Positions 1-10,699 of a stretch of 64,000 nt of DNA are shown piece after piece. How positions within the stretch are numbered: position 1 is the stretch's first letter; every line of letters starts with the position of its first letter. A program made the position numbers and the translations under genes. The notes below the pieces were generated by a model that was not told the DNA's origin, did no database searches, and worked only from the letters and a program-made list of their open reading frames with translations. Source of the stretch: Agelas oroides (lineage: Eukaryota > Porifera > Demospongiae > Agelasida > Agelasidae). The DNA lies in NCBI GenBank assembly GCA_949130485.1, contig OX422191.1, positions 5,023,754-5,087,753 of the forward strand, read 5' to 3'.

Positions 1-382
1 ACTAAATCGCTTTGGCCACCATACATCTGCAGCAAAGGAGAAGAGGAAGACCATCTGGTCCATCTACCGCCATTTTAGCTCTGGAAGACACAGCTTTGAG
101 ACGCACGTGACAATCCTGCCTCTTGAACTTTGCCCCCCAAATCAGCTCCTGTCTCGTGAGAAAAACTAGATTAGGGCACTTAACACAGTCCTTCCCTTTG
201 GTCTTAATTCCAAGTACTCTATAACATAAGGCTTCCTGAGTAACATGAGCATCTAGGCTACGATACACACGCCAGCTACTTCGCGTAAGCGCGCTGCTTC
301 CTCGCCTCTCACCACTGAATCTCGCCAGCCTACCACTAGCGTTGAGAGCATCTGTCCACCTCGTGTTCTACGTTCGGCCCCC
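1..382. other. Unique left edge, no recognised gene
   Basis: This stretch precedes the duplicated segment. A minus-strand open frame covers 2-268, but I see no domain, splice sites or start context to support it. If the receptor model is right, it is intron or further exons of the LRR region beyond the window. Confidence 0.3.
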
Positions 383-581
383 ACCCGCCCATGGCCTACA
401 CCCTTGCATGATCATGACACAGGGATGCAGGTAACCATGCAAGAATATAGTGACAAATGTGTATAAGACAATGTTTGCAACTGTCACCAGCCCTCCCTAC
501 TATTTCAGCACAGGCCTGGGAACAACACTACCATCTCAGTGTACACCTCTTAAGAAGTACAACATGAATGACTTGACTTAC

Positions 582-665
582 TTTAGCTTCTGAAGTGTCT
601 GGTTCACTTGCAAAGCTCCAGTTACTGCACAAGCTCCTTTGTGTGAGATCTTGTTGTGACTGAGG
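582..665 (-). CDS. NLR leucine-rich repeat exon 22 (leftmost seen)
   Basis: An 84 nt exon encoding one 28-residue LRR beginning LSHNKISHKGAC. The acceptor reads CTGTAG and the donor GTAAGT on the minus strand. It starts with the last base of a codon and ends with the first two bases of the next (phase 2 on both sides). It is the counterpart of 23178-23261 in copy B, differing by T/A in the ..AVTGAL/AVAGAL stretch. The receptor must continue beyond the window, because no terminal exon or stop follows. Confidence 0.8.
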
Positions 666-932
666 CTACAGAACATCAGAGAACAAGAGATGACAGGTGG
701 CTGACTTTGTGTAAGGTATATTTGGTTTCTATACCTCACTACTGAGACACAGTATCAGACACTAGCTGTGTGTCAGTTTCTCAGTTACTGAAGTAGAGGA
801 GTAGCTACTCCCTGTGTGGTTACTGTCACAGTCACTGGTTGCATCATGATTACAAACACTATTGCTACATGTGTACACCAGGAACCAAAGCATCATTACA
901 GACCTACAAAATTAGGACATGAAAGGTTAAAC

Positions 933-1312
933 TTAGCCTTGTTCCCAGGCCTTTCCCTTTTTTTTTTTGTTCTTCGGTTTGCGTTCAGTATAATGTAAAA
1001 GGCAAACCGAAGAACAAATGTGGCAGTCCCATGTAGAAATCGAAGGTTATTCCGTCACGTATTTCGACTGCATCACTGCTTTCGAAGCACCGTATCGCTG
1101 AACTTCCGTTAAGGGCGGGGCTCATACGTGCTTCGTAGATGCATGAATATGTAATCAATCTATGAAGCGTATATGAGCCCTGCCCTTAACGGAAGTTCAG
1201 TGATACAGCGCTTCGAAAGCAGCGATGCAGTCGAAATACGCAACGGAATAACCTTCGATTACTACACGGGACTGCCACAAATAAAAACGGAGGAGGCCTG
1301 GGAACGAGGCTA
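933..1312. mobile_element. TAGCCTCGTTCCCAGG-family MITE with nested insertion
   Basis: Terminal inverted repeats TTAGCCTTGTTCCCAGGCC and GGCCTGGGAACGAGGCTA lie between 8 bp direct repeats GGTTAAAC (925-932 and 1313-1320). The equivalent place in copy B (23534-23541) has GGTTAAAC once with no element, a true empty site. The same insertion, smaller, is present in the tandem units at 14755-14879 and 17518-17643. The 8 bp duplication suggests a hAT-type source; no transposase is encoded. It sits just upstream (minus-strand downstream) of an LRR exon, inside the intron. Confidence 0.85.
1020..1278. mobile_element. Nested foldback element GTGGCAGTCCC
   Basis: A near-perfect palindrome with ends GTGGCAGTCCC and GGGACTGCCAC, flanked by AAAT on both sides (1016-1019 and 1279-1282). 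It lies inside the 933-1312 element and is absent from the other copies of that element. Arms are roughly 110 bp. Partial relatives occur at 19551 and 21129 with the same GGCAGTCCC..AGAAATCGAA start. Confidence 0.75.
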
Positions 1313-1324
1313 GGTTAAACTCAC

Positions 1325-1408
1325 TCTAGCTCCTGAAGGCTCTGGTTCACTTGCAAAGCTTCAGCCAATTCACGAGCTCCTTCAGCGGTGATCTGGTTAC
1401 CACGGAGG
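1325..1408 (-). CDS. NLR leucine-rich repeat exon 21
   Basis: An 84 nt LRR exon starting LRGNQITAEGARELAEAL. Acceptor CTACAG, donor GTGAGT, phase 2 on both sides. Closely related to the exons at 14892, 17656 and 23546, all of which keep NQITAEGA and the LQVNQSL core. Confidence 0.82.
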
Positions 1409-2814
1409 CTGTAGAACAAGAGATAAGAGGTAGTTCAACAAACTTGTCTCGGTACCTCACTACTGAGACACAGTATCAGACAGTGGGTGTCAGTGTGTCA
1501 GTTAGTGAAGTAGAGGAGCACTCCCTGTGTAGCATAGTTTTGGTGAAGACAGAGGGGTCCTGTGCACTCCCACACTCCCACAGACCTCACACCTTAAAAT
1601 TTGCAGTGAACAGGGACACTTTTACAAGCCTTTTTTCAAACCATCAGGGAAGTCAAGCAAAACAGTGTGAAACAAGAAATAGACAAAGGCTCCACGAGGT
1701 TATTTAAACCTAGGTGGGTTTCCTGAAGTATTATGTAACATGATTTACACATGTACAGAGGACGCTTACCTGTCGCATGTTATGTGTACCATCTTTGGTT
1801 TTGCTCATTGATAACAAGATGCAGCTCAAGATTTGTCTTGAAATACATCGTTTTCATGGTCGACAATATTGCTAACCATCCAGGCTTCTATTACTCACTA
1901 TGCTCTGCCCCTGGAGAGTTTCTGGACTTACCTAATTACTTAGCACGGGAGCTGCAACCTAACCGCAGACCCTATTTGCCTTGGGCTCTGATCCTGGGCT
2001 GTGATAATGCTTAGCAATATCCATGACACCAATTGGTGCTTATCGCACTTCGTAAACGCGCACGTGTGATGCCGATTGGCATCTATCAGGCACAATCCGT
2101 CCTCCATTGTCACTTATACAAAATCATGTAAACATATGTGTACGTATGTAGCTATCAATGTACATGAAAACATATATTGTGAACACACCAACCAGAGGTG
2201 TACTGGGGATGAGGGAGACACATTAAAATAGAGTCAAACTACCGTAATACTACATAAACATCAATAATTAGGTTGTGACCTTACGTTAGATTGGATTCAT
2301 TATAAATTCCTGAAATTGAATTTCTTACGTAAAATTAGATCATACGTTGGAAAGAATCACAATATGCAAAAACACGGAAGGCCTGCTTTTGCAAGCTAGG
2401 TAAGTGCTAGAATTGTGTGCAAAATCACAATAGCTATGTGGAAATGGAAGGCGTGCTTTAACAAGCCTACTAGACCTCGTCAAACTCTGTAACCGATAAA
2501 GGCAGTATCAAGCATCCTTTTGCTAGTTTGATGTAGGGTCTGGAGTCCATTCTAAGTTACCTAAGTATATATCTGTCTTGTCCTTGAATTGCGTGCATAC
2601 CTGCATACCTCGCCGCACACTCTGCAACTGATAAACGCAGTACCAAGTGTTGTTCGCCACCTAGGTAAGTCTACAACTGGCTTTTCCTCCAATTGTGTAT
2701 ATACCTCATCAAACTGTGAGACCGATGAAGGTTGCACCAAGTCACGGTAGCTAGATACTAAGAAATTAAACAGCTACGCTGCCAAAAAGTGTCATTGGTG
2801 GTTAAAGGGTTAAA
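1409..2814. other. Intron sequence, no gene
   Basis: Intron between two LRR exons. At about 2270-2350 it carries one arm of a dispersed repeat (GATTGGATTCATTATAAATT and onward), whose inverted partner is at about 7760-7830 in the same duplicon. Open frames here, such as 1751-2014, recur in copy B only because the DNA is duplicated. Confidence 0.6.
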
Positions 2815-2908
2815 CATGAGTATACATGGGTATATGCAGGTAGACAGCAGTATACACAGGTATACATGAGTATACATGGGTATACACAGGTATACATAGG
2901 GTATAAAC
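2815..2908. repeat. GTATACATGGGT-type minisatellite
   Basis: About eight imperfect 10-12 bp units of the form GTATACATGRGT / GTATACACAG in tandem. The same array lies in copy B at 25081-25171, so it predates the segmental duplication. Confidence 0.8.
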
Positions 2909-3116
2909 TATCACCTAACCCTAACACTAACCCAAATCACATGTGAATGTGTATATCATGTATAATGCAATGCAGCATATACTGGGCACACCGTGTATAC
3001 TGAATGAGACTGTGTGTGCTGAATGGGACTGCAACTTGAATAGAAATAAGTAATAAAAAAATTGTGTTCACCTGTGTACTGCCTAAGAAGTAGGATATAT
3101 GAAGGGCTACACTTAC

Positions 3117-3200
3117 TTGAGCTCCTGAAGGCTCTGGTTCACTCGCAATGCTGTAGCAAGTGTACAAGCTCCTTCGTCGGTAATCTCTTCGCTACTGAGG
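3117..3200 (-). CDS. NLR leucine-rich repeat exon 20
   Basis: An 84 nt LRR exon starting LSSEEITDEGACTLATAL, phase 2 on both sides, donor GTAAGT, acceptor CTGTAG. It differs from its copy B partner (25386-25469) by E/K in ITDEGA / ITDKGA. The usual Asn of the LxxN motif is replaced by Glu (LSSEEI), a departure from the consensus shared by both copies. Confidence 0.82.
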
Positions 3201-3354
3201 CTACAGAAGATCAGACAACAAAAATGAGATGTGGTTTGGGAAGCCATAAGATGAAAGGCATTCCAAGGGTAATATAACCTGAAGAACCCAATTTGGAGGG
3301 AAATATAAGCCAATTGGGAGGGAAATATTGATATTTCCCTGAGGTACAAAATCA

Positions 3355-3600
3355 CTAATTCACAAACACAAGCAGTATGCAGTAGCTACCAAAACAGTCA
3401 GTCAGTATTCCACATTGGCTACCACAGTTTGCCTTCCGCTTGAAATGCAACTCCTTACGGTCGACAAACTTTGAAGACTCCTTCTTCTGTTGCAGAATAT
3501 GCGGTATGGCATGTACGTCACTCAACATCGACCCTCTGTGATCGGGAGAAACTTCAGACCACCGAAGCGCATAGCTCTGGGAAGATAGGGCTGTCAACTG
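3355..3600 (-). other. Conserved open frame in both duplicons, unrecognised
   Basis: The minus strand reads through SQSYALRWSEVSPDHRG and FVDRKELHFKRKANC. Copy B (25624-25980) keeps the same frame, longer at its N-terminal side. Composition looks more protein-like than the surrounding intron, but I recognise no family and see no start or splice signals. It may be a transposon or processed-gene relic carried along in the duplication. Confidence 0.3.
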
Positions 3601-3654
3601 TGTTTTCTGATCACAGTGAAGATCGTGAAAGCCAGTAGTTGAGCCTCTGCAGTT

Positions 3655-3990
3655 GGGGTTTTACGCGAGATCTTGCAGAGACTTTCACACTTCAAAGCAG
3701 CCCCAATTTTGAACACCTTCATTCTGCAAACAGTGCAAACGCCCAAGCACTGCTTCAGCAGCCTCATTCCCGGGCCCTCGCCCAACTTCCCGTCGCTTGC
3801 TTCAGTGTAATCGGCACTGAACATTTCGAAAGAACTGTCGTATTTTCATTGCTAGGGGGCTTCAATGGAGTCCCAGAAGCTCGTAATGTCTTGGCCTTTT
3901 GTTCTGCAGCTAAAAGTCAGCAGAATCAGGATATACATTCTCTTTTCAGCTACAAAATCTACGCGAACTATACACAGCTAGCTTGGCCAC
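3655..3990. mobile_element. Copy-A-specific insertion, unclassified
   Basis: About 335 bp present here but missing in copy B, where the flanks join at about 25917. No terminal inverted repeats or clear target duplication were found. A plus-strand open frame covers it without a recognisable domain. It could be a deletion in B rather than an insertion in A. Confidence 0.4.
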
Positions 3991-4530
3991 TATAATATTT
4001 ACATCATAGTGTTGCTTAGAAACACTTAGCAACCATGATACAAGCATATTAGAACATGCCTACTGGCGGGCTTTTATCGATGAATACACTCAGCACTATT
4101 CAATATTTTAAGTGGTGCTCACTGAGAATGTATTGTTGTTCCCGTGCCTGTGCACTGAATATTGGGGAGGACCTGCTTTTATCAATGAATACACTCAGCA
4201 CTATTCAATAATCCCTCGGGCGGAGCCCGAGGGATTATTGAATAGTGCTTCGCGTATTCTAATAAAGGCCTAGTAGGCATGTTCTAACTATAATCGAAAA
4301 CTGAGGAACATAACTAATTCCTTGTGATGAAACACAATATCATTATTACTATTCATGAAATCATCACACCCACTGTTGTGACACTATTATGACTGAGGCT
4401 TGAATGGAAGAGCTTGCTGACTTGGGAATTGAATTAACCTAAAAGAGACCATCAGTGTTGGAAAGGTGGTGGTATCCAAGAGGCTTGTAAGCAACACAGA
4501 TGCAATGAAAGTGCTTCAAGTTAAACCTGT

Positions 4531-4585
4531 GCACACACACACACACACACACATACACACACACATACACACACACATACATACA
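4531..4585. repeat. (CA)n microsatellite
   Basis: CA dinucleotide run interrupted by CATA units. The copy B equivalent at 26413-26466 is longer and purer, so repeat length has changed since the duplication. Confidence 0.9.
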
Positions 4586-4812
4586 CTTCAATATGCATTT
4601 TCAGATGTTGGTCACAAATGGTGAGTACTGATCAGAATTGTGGTCACAAGGGATGCATGCAACCATCGATGCAAGTATGTAGCTAGGGATAATGTTTGCA
4701 AGTGCCACCATGCAAGCAGGCCCTCCCCAATATTCAGTGCACAGGCATGGGAACAACAATACATTCTCAGTGAGCACCACTTAAAATATTGAGCATGAAT
4801 GGCTGGACTCAC

Positions 4813-4896
4813 TCTAGCTTTTGATGGGTCTGGTTCACTTGCAACTCTCTAACCAGTGCAGACAGACGTTCATCTGTGATCACGTTTTCACTGAGG
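4813..4896 (-). CDS. NLR leucine-rich repeat exon 19
   Basis: An 84 nt LRR exon starting LSENVITDERLSALVREL. Acceptor CTGCAG, donor GTGAGT, phase 2. The usual GA after the aspartate-rich turn is replaced by R-L (DERLSAL), a variant shared with copy B exon 26690-26773. Confidence 0.8.
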
Positions 4897-5767
4897 CTGC
4901 AGGATGTCAGAACAAAGGGAGGTGGTTCATATTTTCAGAAACATACATTGTATAACCTCATCCAATTGCCCATGGGCTCAAGCAAGAAAAAGCACTTGCA
5001 TGGAGGGAAGCACTTGAATGGTTTAACTAACTTGTGCAAACTCAGCCCCCTAATCCTAATCTACAAAGTGCTAGCATATATAGTCAGTCCCATGTTCTCA
5101 GATTTCCATGCCACAGGCTAATGAAAAGTTGAAGCATAGGTGAAGTGATGCAGAGAAGAAAGCCTCGCGTGCAAGACCAAAAATGAGTGGTGCATATGAC
5201 CTGCTAAATGTCGCGCTGCAAGCTAACAGAGTAGTCAGACCTTGAAGCTCGTGCAAAAAGTAGTATCATGTGTGACTAGCCTGTGACCTTGAACAAACAC
5301 ACTAGCTAATATTTCAAATACATCACACAATGCAATTCACAAAAATTTGAAACAGTTGGTGGTTACACAGAGAATCTCACTAAACTGCAGAACTGTCAAA
5401 ATGGGAGGCAGGTGCATGCGCAGTAGGCTACAATCTTATGCAGGGTCGCCCCATGTCACCACTGACAGTGCAACTTACTTTGATGCCTCTGAGTCTTGGC
5501 TTAGTATCAACACAACAAGTGCCGCTGATTTCCCATAGTACACGCTCAGTGAAGCTACCGGTCGTTCTTCCAGAAAGCCACGGCAGTCGTAGTGATTATC
5601 GACCTCGAGTGTAACATCACATGGGAGTGTATGCACAAGACTAATTGAATATTCAAGCAACCGCTCTTCCCCACTTTTGCCTCAAAGTAGTGTGCACAAA
5701 GGGGGGTATATTTTTGGGACCTTACGGTATGTACCCCTAAAGAAGACAACTGAATGGCTGAACTCAC

Positions 5768-5860
5768 CCGCTTAGCTTAAGCTTCTGAAGGCTCTGGTTC
5801 ACTTGGACAACTCTTACCAGTGCACACAAACCTATAGCTGAGATGTTGTTGTACCTGAGA
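5768..5860 (-). CDS. NLR leucine-rich repeat exon 18, long form
   Basis: A 93 nt exon, nine bases longer than the standard unit but still a multiple of three. It starts LRYNNISAIGLCALVRVV and adds about three residues (KLSG) before the GTGAGT donor. The acceptor is CTGCAG followed by T instead of the usual C. The copy B partner at 28114-28206 has the same extension. Confidence 0.75.
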
Positions 5861-5999
5861 CTGCAGAAGGTCGGGCAACAAAAAAAGGAGTTGGTCAAAC
5901 TTCAAAAATGTATTATATACTTCATGCACTTAACACTAATTAGCCCATTAAGCCCTATAGTGAATATTTTGGTTACATCATACTGTACTGCTGCAGCAC

Positions 6000-6330
6000 A
6001 GAAAAGGTTCTGCATCAGCAGAAAGGGTGGGACAGTGGGAGGTGGGTGGGATCACCCACAGGGTGCTGTGCACATGGCAGCTGCTAGGCTTGGCTGTAAA
6101 AGGGCCATGGTTCGACCAGGTGGGCCAACTCTTGCCCTGGCTGCATGAACAGGTTTAGAAAACACTACTCTCACCTTGTAAGGGGTTCATTTCTGGCATA
6201 GAAGGCTGCTTGGGTTCTGAACAGGTGTTTGCCAACCGAGAATGCTGACTATTGCATGCTCGTTAATGAGTGGGCATGGTTAAGGTCATGAGTCGGCTTA
6301 TAGTGGCTGAAAGTGCACCAGGGTTCAGTT
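6000..6330. repeat. Dispersed repeat with GGCTTGGCTGTA core
   Basis: Contains GGTGGGACAGTGGGAGGTGG, then GCTAGGCTTGGCTGTAAAAG and a GGTGGGCC block. Relatives lie at 7888-8170, 28346-28660 and 29400-29670 in the same orientation, and inverted at about 19130-19420. No coding capacity. SINE-like behaviour is a guess from size and dispersal. Confidence 0.55.
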
Positions 6331-6793
6331 TTGGAGTCAGAGCTCAGACAGAAAAGTAGTCTCAAGTGAAAAACAACTTAACTGTTAAAGGGTACAAATG
6401 TACTATATAGCTACGTAGCTAAACTTACATTATGTGAGGAAGAATCAAAAATCATATTAAGAATTCCTTGTCGGGCCTTGAAACAACACACTATACACAG
6501 TCTCTCTTTACACCAGTTGCCTTTAACATCTGAAGTGCACTTCTGGTACTGTAATTATTCTAATACTACGTATGATCCAATTTAACGTACGAAATTCATT
6601 TCAAGGAATTTATCACGATTCTGATTCAGTAAGCAGAGTCTTCATTTACTCACAAACAGGTTTCAGAGCTTGACGAAGTACGTACACAATTTGAGGAAAG
6701 GCAAGTTGTACACTTACCTAGGTAGCAGAGGGCGCTTGGTACTGCCTTTATTAGTTGGAGAGTTAGACAAGGTCTGTACACGATTCCAGCTAT

Positions 6794-7707
6794 ACAGTCC
6801 ACATGCAGACCCCAGGGCTTCCATACATTTTATTCCACCACGCAAATCAGATTAGCAATTACAAGTAGTCAACTAAACTTCAGCTTGTGTAAACTATTAT
6901 TACGTAACAGTTCACAATACGGCTGCCATTCAGTTGCTGTAGCAAGTCCCGCGAACTTCCCGTGAATTTCCAAGCAGATTACTGAACAATATCACGACTT
7001 TGCTCAATCATAACTGGAAAAGTACTTGGAGTTTGACTAAGTTATACGAGTATTGTGTAGTCAGAGTGGGGGAAAACGTGTCCAGAAATTTACGGAGCTC
7101 TTGGCCATTTTGCCCCAAGTTGTGCGCCAAATCCAAAATCGATCACAGCTGAAAGCGGTCACTCGGGCACTTGCATAAGCGCTTGTATCTCGGAGAGTAC
7201 GATAGCTATGGAGATTGGACATTTTGTAAGTTATAGCAAAGAGCCAGAAAGGCTATGTAGTGCTGGTTGCACTTTCGTAGCGTGTTCTGTACCATGTTTA
7301 CGTTCGAGCCAATGAAGCGATTTTTCGTACAATTAGTATCTACTGTGTGACTTGAGCTTTTGGCTTCTAACCCAACTATGTTATAGTGCTGAATGTACTG
7401 TGAAGATCGTGTTCTAGCTCCACTTTGCCCCTAGTTGTGCAGTAAATCAAAGATGGCTCAGAATTGTACTTGTGCCTTGTGAGCGGACGTAGTCTCTACC
7501 GCCGTATGCGGCACCCAGCAGGTACAGTGACACTATGAACTTACACTTGGCAGCGCTCACAACAAGCTGTATAAGTATCATCTCGATCCAGGTTTGCTAT
7601 TACGAAATATAAAGCTTGAAAGTTGGCCGTGTGTAGAGCTAATTACGTATTCACATCAGATTTGATGACGTCACATGATTACGCGGGTGGAATAAATTTT
7701 GGGGTCT
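6794..7707. other. 914 bp segment absent from copy B
   Basis: In copy B the flanks join directly (CCAGCTATACA then CTTATAAGGC at about 29205). The segment has no open frame of note and no inverted ends that I can see. Either an insertion in copy A or a deletion in copy B. Confidence 0.6.
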
Positions 7708-7887
7708 TATAAGGCTTGCAAATCACGCTTTTGTGCATTCATGTCTTGTGATTCTTATGCAACGTAGGATCTAATTTTACGTCAATTTCAGGAATTTATG
7801 ATGAATCCAATCTAAAGTCACAACCTAAATATTTTTTAAGCTCAAATAGTATTGGAATAATTACAGTATATCAGCTCTGTATAGTTA

Positions 7888-8170
7888 GTAGACGGAGTGG
7901 AACAGGTGGAGGTGGGTGGGGTGACAAGGCTGCTGCTGGGCTTGGCTGTAGAAACGCTTTAGGTGGCACTGGGTGGGCCGGTTCTCTCTCCCTTTATACT
8001 TAGACACACTATTTCTCACCATGTAGAGACTCAATTTCTGGTACTAGAAGGCAGTTTGGGATCTGAACCACTGTTTCACTATATAGCCCAAATCACAAGT
8101 TCTAGTTACAACATTCTTAATGAGTGTAGTTATAGGGTCATGAGTGTGTTCAGGATGGCTGCAATTGACA
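7888..8170. repeat. Dispersed repeat with GGCTTGGCTGTA core, second member
   Basis: Shares GGAGGTGGGTGGGG, GGGCTTGGCTGTAGAAACG and the TCTCACCATGTAGAGACTCA stretch with the family at 6000-6330. Duplicated in copy B at 29400-29670. Confidence 0.5.
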
Positions 8171-9019
8171 TGAGTTCAGTTTTGAAGTCTAATACTATAG
8201 CTGTAAACTTCTCTACAGTATAAATGCTCTACTGAAAAGTGTGAAATTATTTTTGTAATTCACACTTATTGAGGAATCTGATTGGAAAAAGTGTGAAAAT
8301 TGTGTAATACTAATCTGATTGGCAAATGTAAAGTGCTGCCTACGAGGTTGCCACAGAAACGTTGTATGGACGCATTTCAAATTTTGGGAGGGTAGAAGGC
8401 ACAGCTCACTTCTTTGAACTAGAACATGAACAGCTGGCATGCTTTTCTACCACTACCTGTTGGCAGAACAGTAAAAGTATTGAACAAAGGTGTTCCGTGT
8501 CCTTGAAAGTACAGGTGCTAACTGTATGCTGCGAAAGCGGCCCCGGCGCCGTATCGAGGTTGCTTGAAAGCTTAGTGCATGCTTTGCTGCAACGCCACTG
8601 TGTTCATTGTGTTTGCATGCAGTACTAATGTTGAATACTACTATGGATAAGCACTGGTGTAAGCAGGTGTGAATACGAGGCTAGCGTGTCATCGTACAAA
8701 AGCTCGGCACATCCTTTAGGTAGCTTCGGTCCTCAAGCCCTTCGTCTTGATGCCGTTACGATGCAAGCTAAACACAAATAATAAAGCTATAGTTGGGGCA
8801 AGCCTGAGCGAGCCCCACACTAGCGGGACTGCATTGCACAGATGTGTGTGTATACGACCGTACGTATGTGCTTGTGTGCTAACCCTATGCATTAAAGTAG
8901 CATCCTTCCCTTTCGTCAACTTTACTACGAACCTACAGTATGATTATACACTGTGGTCTAAGTTTAAATTATCCCTATGCACATGCACATAATGCTTTTT
9001 GAAATTCACAGCGGGAAAG

Positions 9020-9208
9020 TATGCCTCGACAGAACATTAGAAAGCGGCAACGTCTGAAATGGAATGCAGAGGATTTCAAAGCTGCTTTGGAGTAAATCAA
9101 GTCCAATGGGACAACAATTTCTGCAACACACATCTCTGTGACCCACTCTACAGTCTATGCATCATTTGAGATTCCTTCTGTTTACTGTGAAAGGATCAAA
9201 GTATTAGG
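9020..9208 (+). pseudogene. pogo/Tigger-like transposase N-terminal relic
   Basis: Starting at ATG 9020 the frame reads MPRQNIRKRQRLKWNAEDF followed by KAALE, an in-frame TAA, then IKSNGTTISAT and a short remainder ending near IKVLG. The MPR..RK..R..W..E....A pattern with a following helix matches the psq-type DNA-binding start of pogo-family transposases. No CENP-B-like or DDE part follows. It lies at the right of the segmental duplication, in the LRR-region intron, and is a dead fragment. Confidence 0.45.
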
Positions 9209-9710
9209 TACTAACCTTTAGTCAATAGCAGAACTTCATAGAGTTCATGAAACGGCGCAAGTTGGCATCGTTCCGAATTACCTCACATGGTCAGAAATTT
9301 GGTGGTTCGACACAGACTGGAATTCATGCCTTGTTTCCAAAATGTTTTTGACCATTCCTAGCCATGTTTGGTACGCAGAGTTGCAAGTCCCGAAGCACTT
9401 GCCACTGTAGTTTTACACCTGCATGGCTTGTAGTGTTTGAGATAGAGCTCTGTGAACTTAGATGAATGGAAGTGCGTTCCGAATTACCCCACCCTACCTT
9501 AATAAAGTAGCTGCCACAGCAAGGAATACACAGAGAACATTTGCCTTACCTCACTAACACTGCCAAAGCTGGGAGCGAGCCATATGTCAAAGGAGAAAAT
9601 ATGCAGCTTGCATGGAACTTGTAATTTTGTGGGTGTGGCTTCCATTTTGTTTCGTTTCGCCAGTTCGTTTCACTTCTTGATTTACTAGCACCCAACACTT
9701 TAGGAAACAT

Positions 9711-10492
9711 CTCAGCCGCATTAAGCACTGGGTCGAGCTGTTTTGTCTGCGCTGCCTAAATTACTCCTGGGGCGGGCGTTACCAAGGGACCGGCTTAGGC
9801 TTGTACTGGTCCTTACAACAACATTCAGTTTTGTCCTTACTTTTTTGACTAAAGCATGATGTGAGACGCACATCTGTAACACTAGAAGTCGTTTCGCCAA
9901 GCGTTTTCAGCAACTTTCAAAGCACACACAATGGAGTCACATGCACCGTGTAGTGTAGCATATGTGCCAGTTACCTCTGAATAAGCCGCATAATGGCCAC
10001 TTAGCAGCTCTTTTTCCGGAAGTAACTCATGAGGAGTTTTTGCGAAGAGAACTGGAGTATACTGTTGGGTTCCATCGAGAAGAAATCCAATTGTCTTTGA
10101 TTTCACCACGGGAAAAGTTCGTAGCTTACCGCTAAAGGTGCAAAGTGGAAGTTTAAATGCCTGGTGGGTGTGGCATATTTGCTAGTTCCAGCGCTTTGGA
10201 AAGAGATATCCACTATTCCCATGGATAAAAAGTTGAGCAAAATGAAATAGAACGTAATGGTGTAGAAACAATCGTGAAACTTTGCTTGCAAAAATTCCTC
10301 ATATCAAGTTTATTGTACTGATATTCCTCGAGGGGGGAGGGGGAACTTGGTACAGCTGGTAAGCTGTTTATGGGTGTGGTTTGAAATGACATCACAGTAA
10401 ACATTAAGGGTGGGGCTACACATAACAACAGTAAACAATTACGCCACAATGTAGCCTCAAAAACCACAGACCCAGTCCTTCATGCCCCTGAG
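9711..10492. mobile_element. CTCAGG-ended non-autonomous DNA element, copy 1
   Basis: Ends CTCAGCCGCATTAAGCACTG and the inverted CAGTCCTTCATGCCCCTGAG, flanked by AT on each side. It is homologous along its length to 52532-53406, sharing the GCTGCCTAAATTAC, GGTTCCATCGAGAAG-like and GGGTGGGGCTACA stretches. No transposase frame. The two copies suggest a 2 bp target duplication that is not strictly TA. Confidence 0.7.
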
Positions 10493-10594
10493 ATATTGCA
10501 AGTGTCATCAACCCCACTCCCTAATTATTGCCTGAAACAAGACTACACTCATAGCACACTGCCCAGGAAGTCAGACATGAATAGCTGGACTCAC

Positions 10595-10678
10595 TCTAGT
10601 TCCTGAAGGCTCTGGTTCACTCGTAAGGCCTCACTAAGTGCATGGGCTCCTTCATCTTTGATCTGGTTCCCATTGAGG
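10595..10678 (-). CDS. NLR leucine-rich repeat exon 17
   Basis: An 84 nt LRR exon starting LNGNQIKDEGAHALSEAL, acceptor CTGCAG, donor GTGAGT, phase 2. It lies in the unduplicated stretch between the two large duplicons. Confidence 0.82.
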
Positions 10679-10699
10679 CTGCAGAATATCAGAGAAAGA

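Larger units (their letters stand above)
383..8859. repeat. Segmental duplication, copy A
   Basis: Direct repeat of 22981-30905, starting at ACCCGCCCATGG and ending after GTGTGTATACGACC. It carries five minus-strand LRR exons (665, 1408, 3200, 4896 and 5860 are their 5' ends) with the intron sequence between them. The offset drifts from about 22.6 kb at the left to 22.05 kb at the right because of insertions and deletions. Copy A alone has the elements at 933-1312, 3655-3990 and 6794-7707; copy B alone has 27299-27770 and 30117-30672. Most aligned sequence is nearly identical by eye, so the duplication looks recent. Confidence 0.93.

Noticed and set aside
2-268. 88-residue minus-strand frame at the window edge
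   Set aside because: Some protein-like composition but no family, start or splice support; listed only as unique edge sequence.
1751-2014. Open frame duplicated at 23978-24241
   Set aside because: Duplicate only because the DNA is duplicated; sits in intron and has substitutions with no coding pattern by eye.
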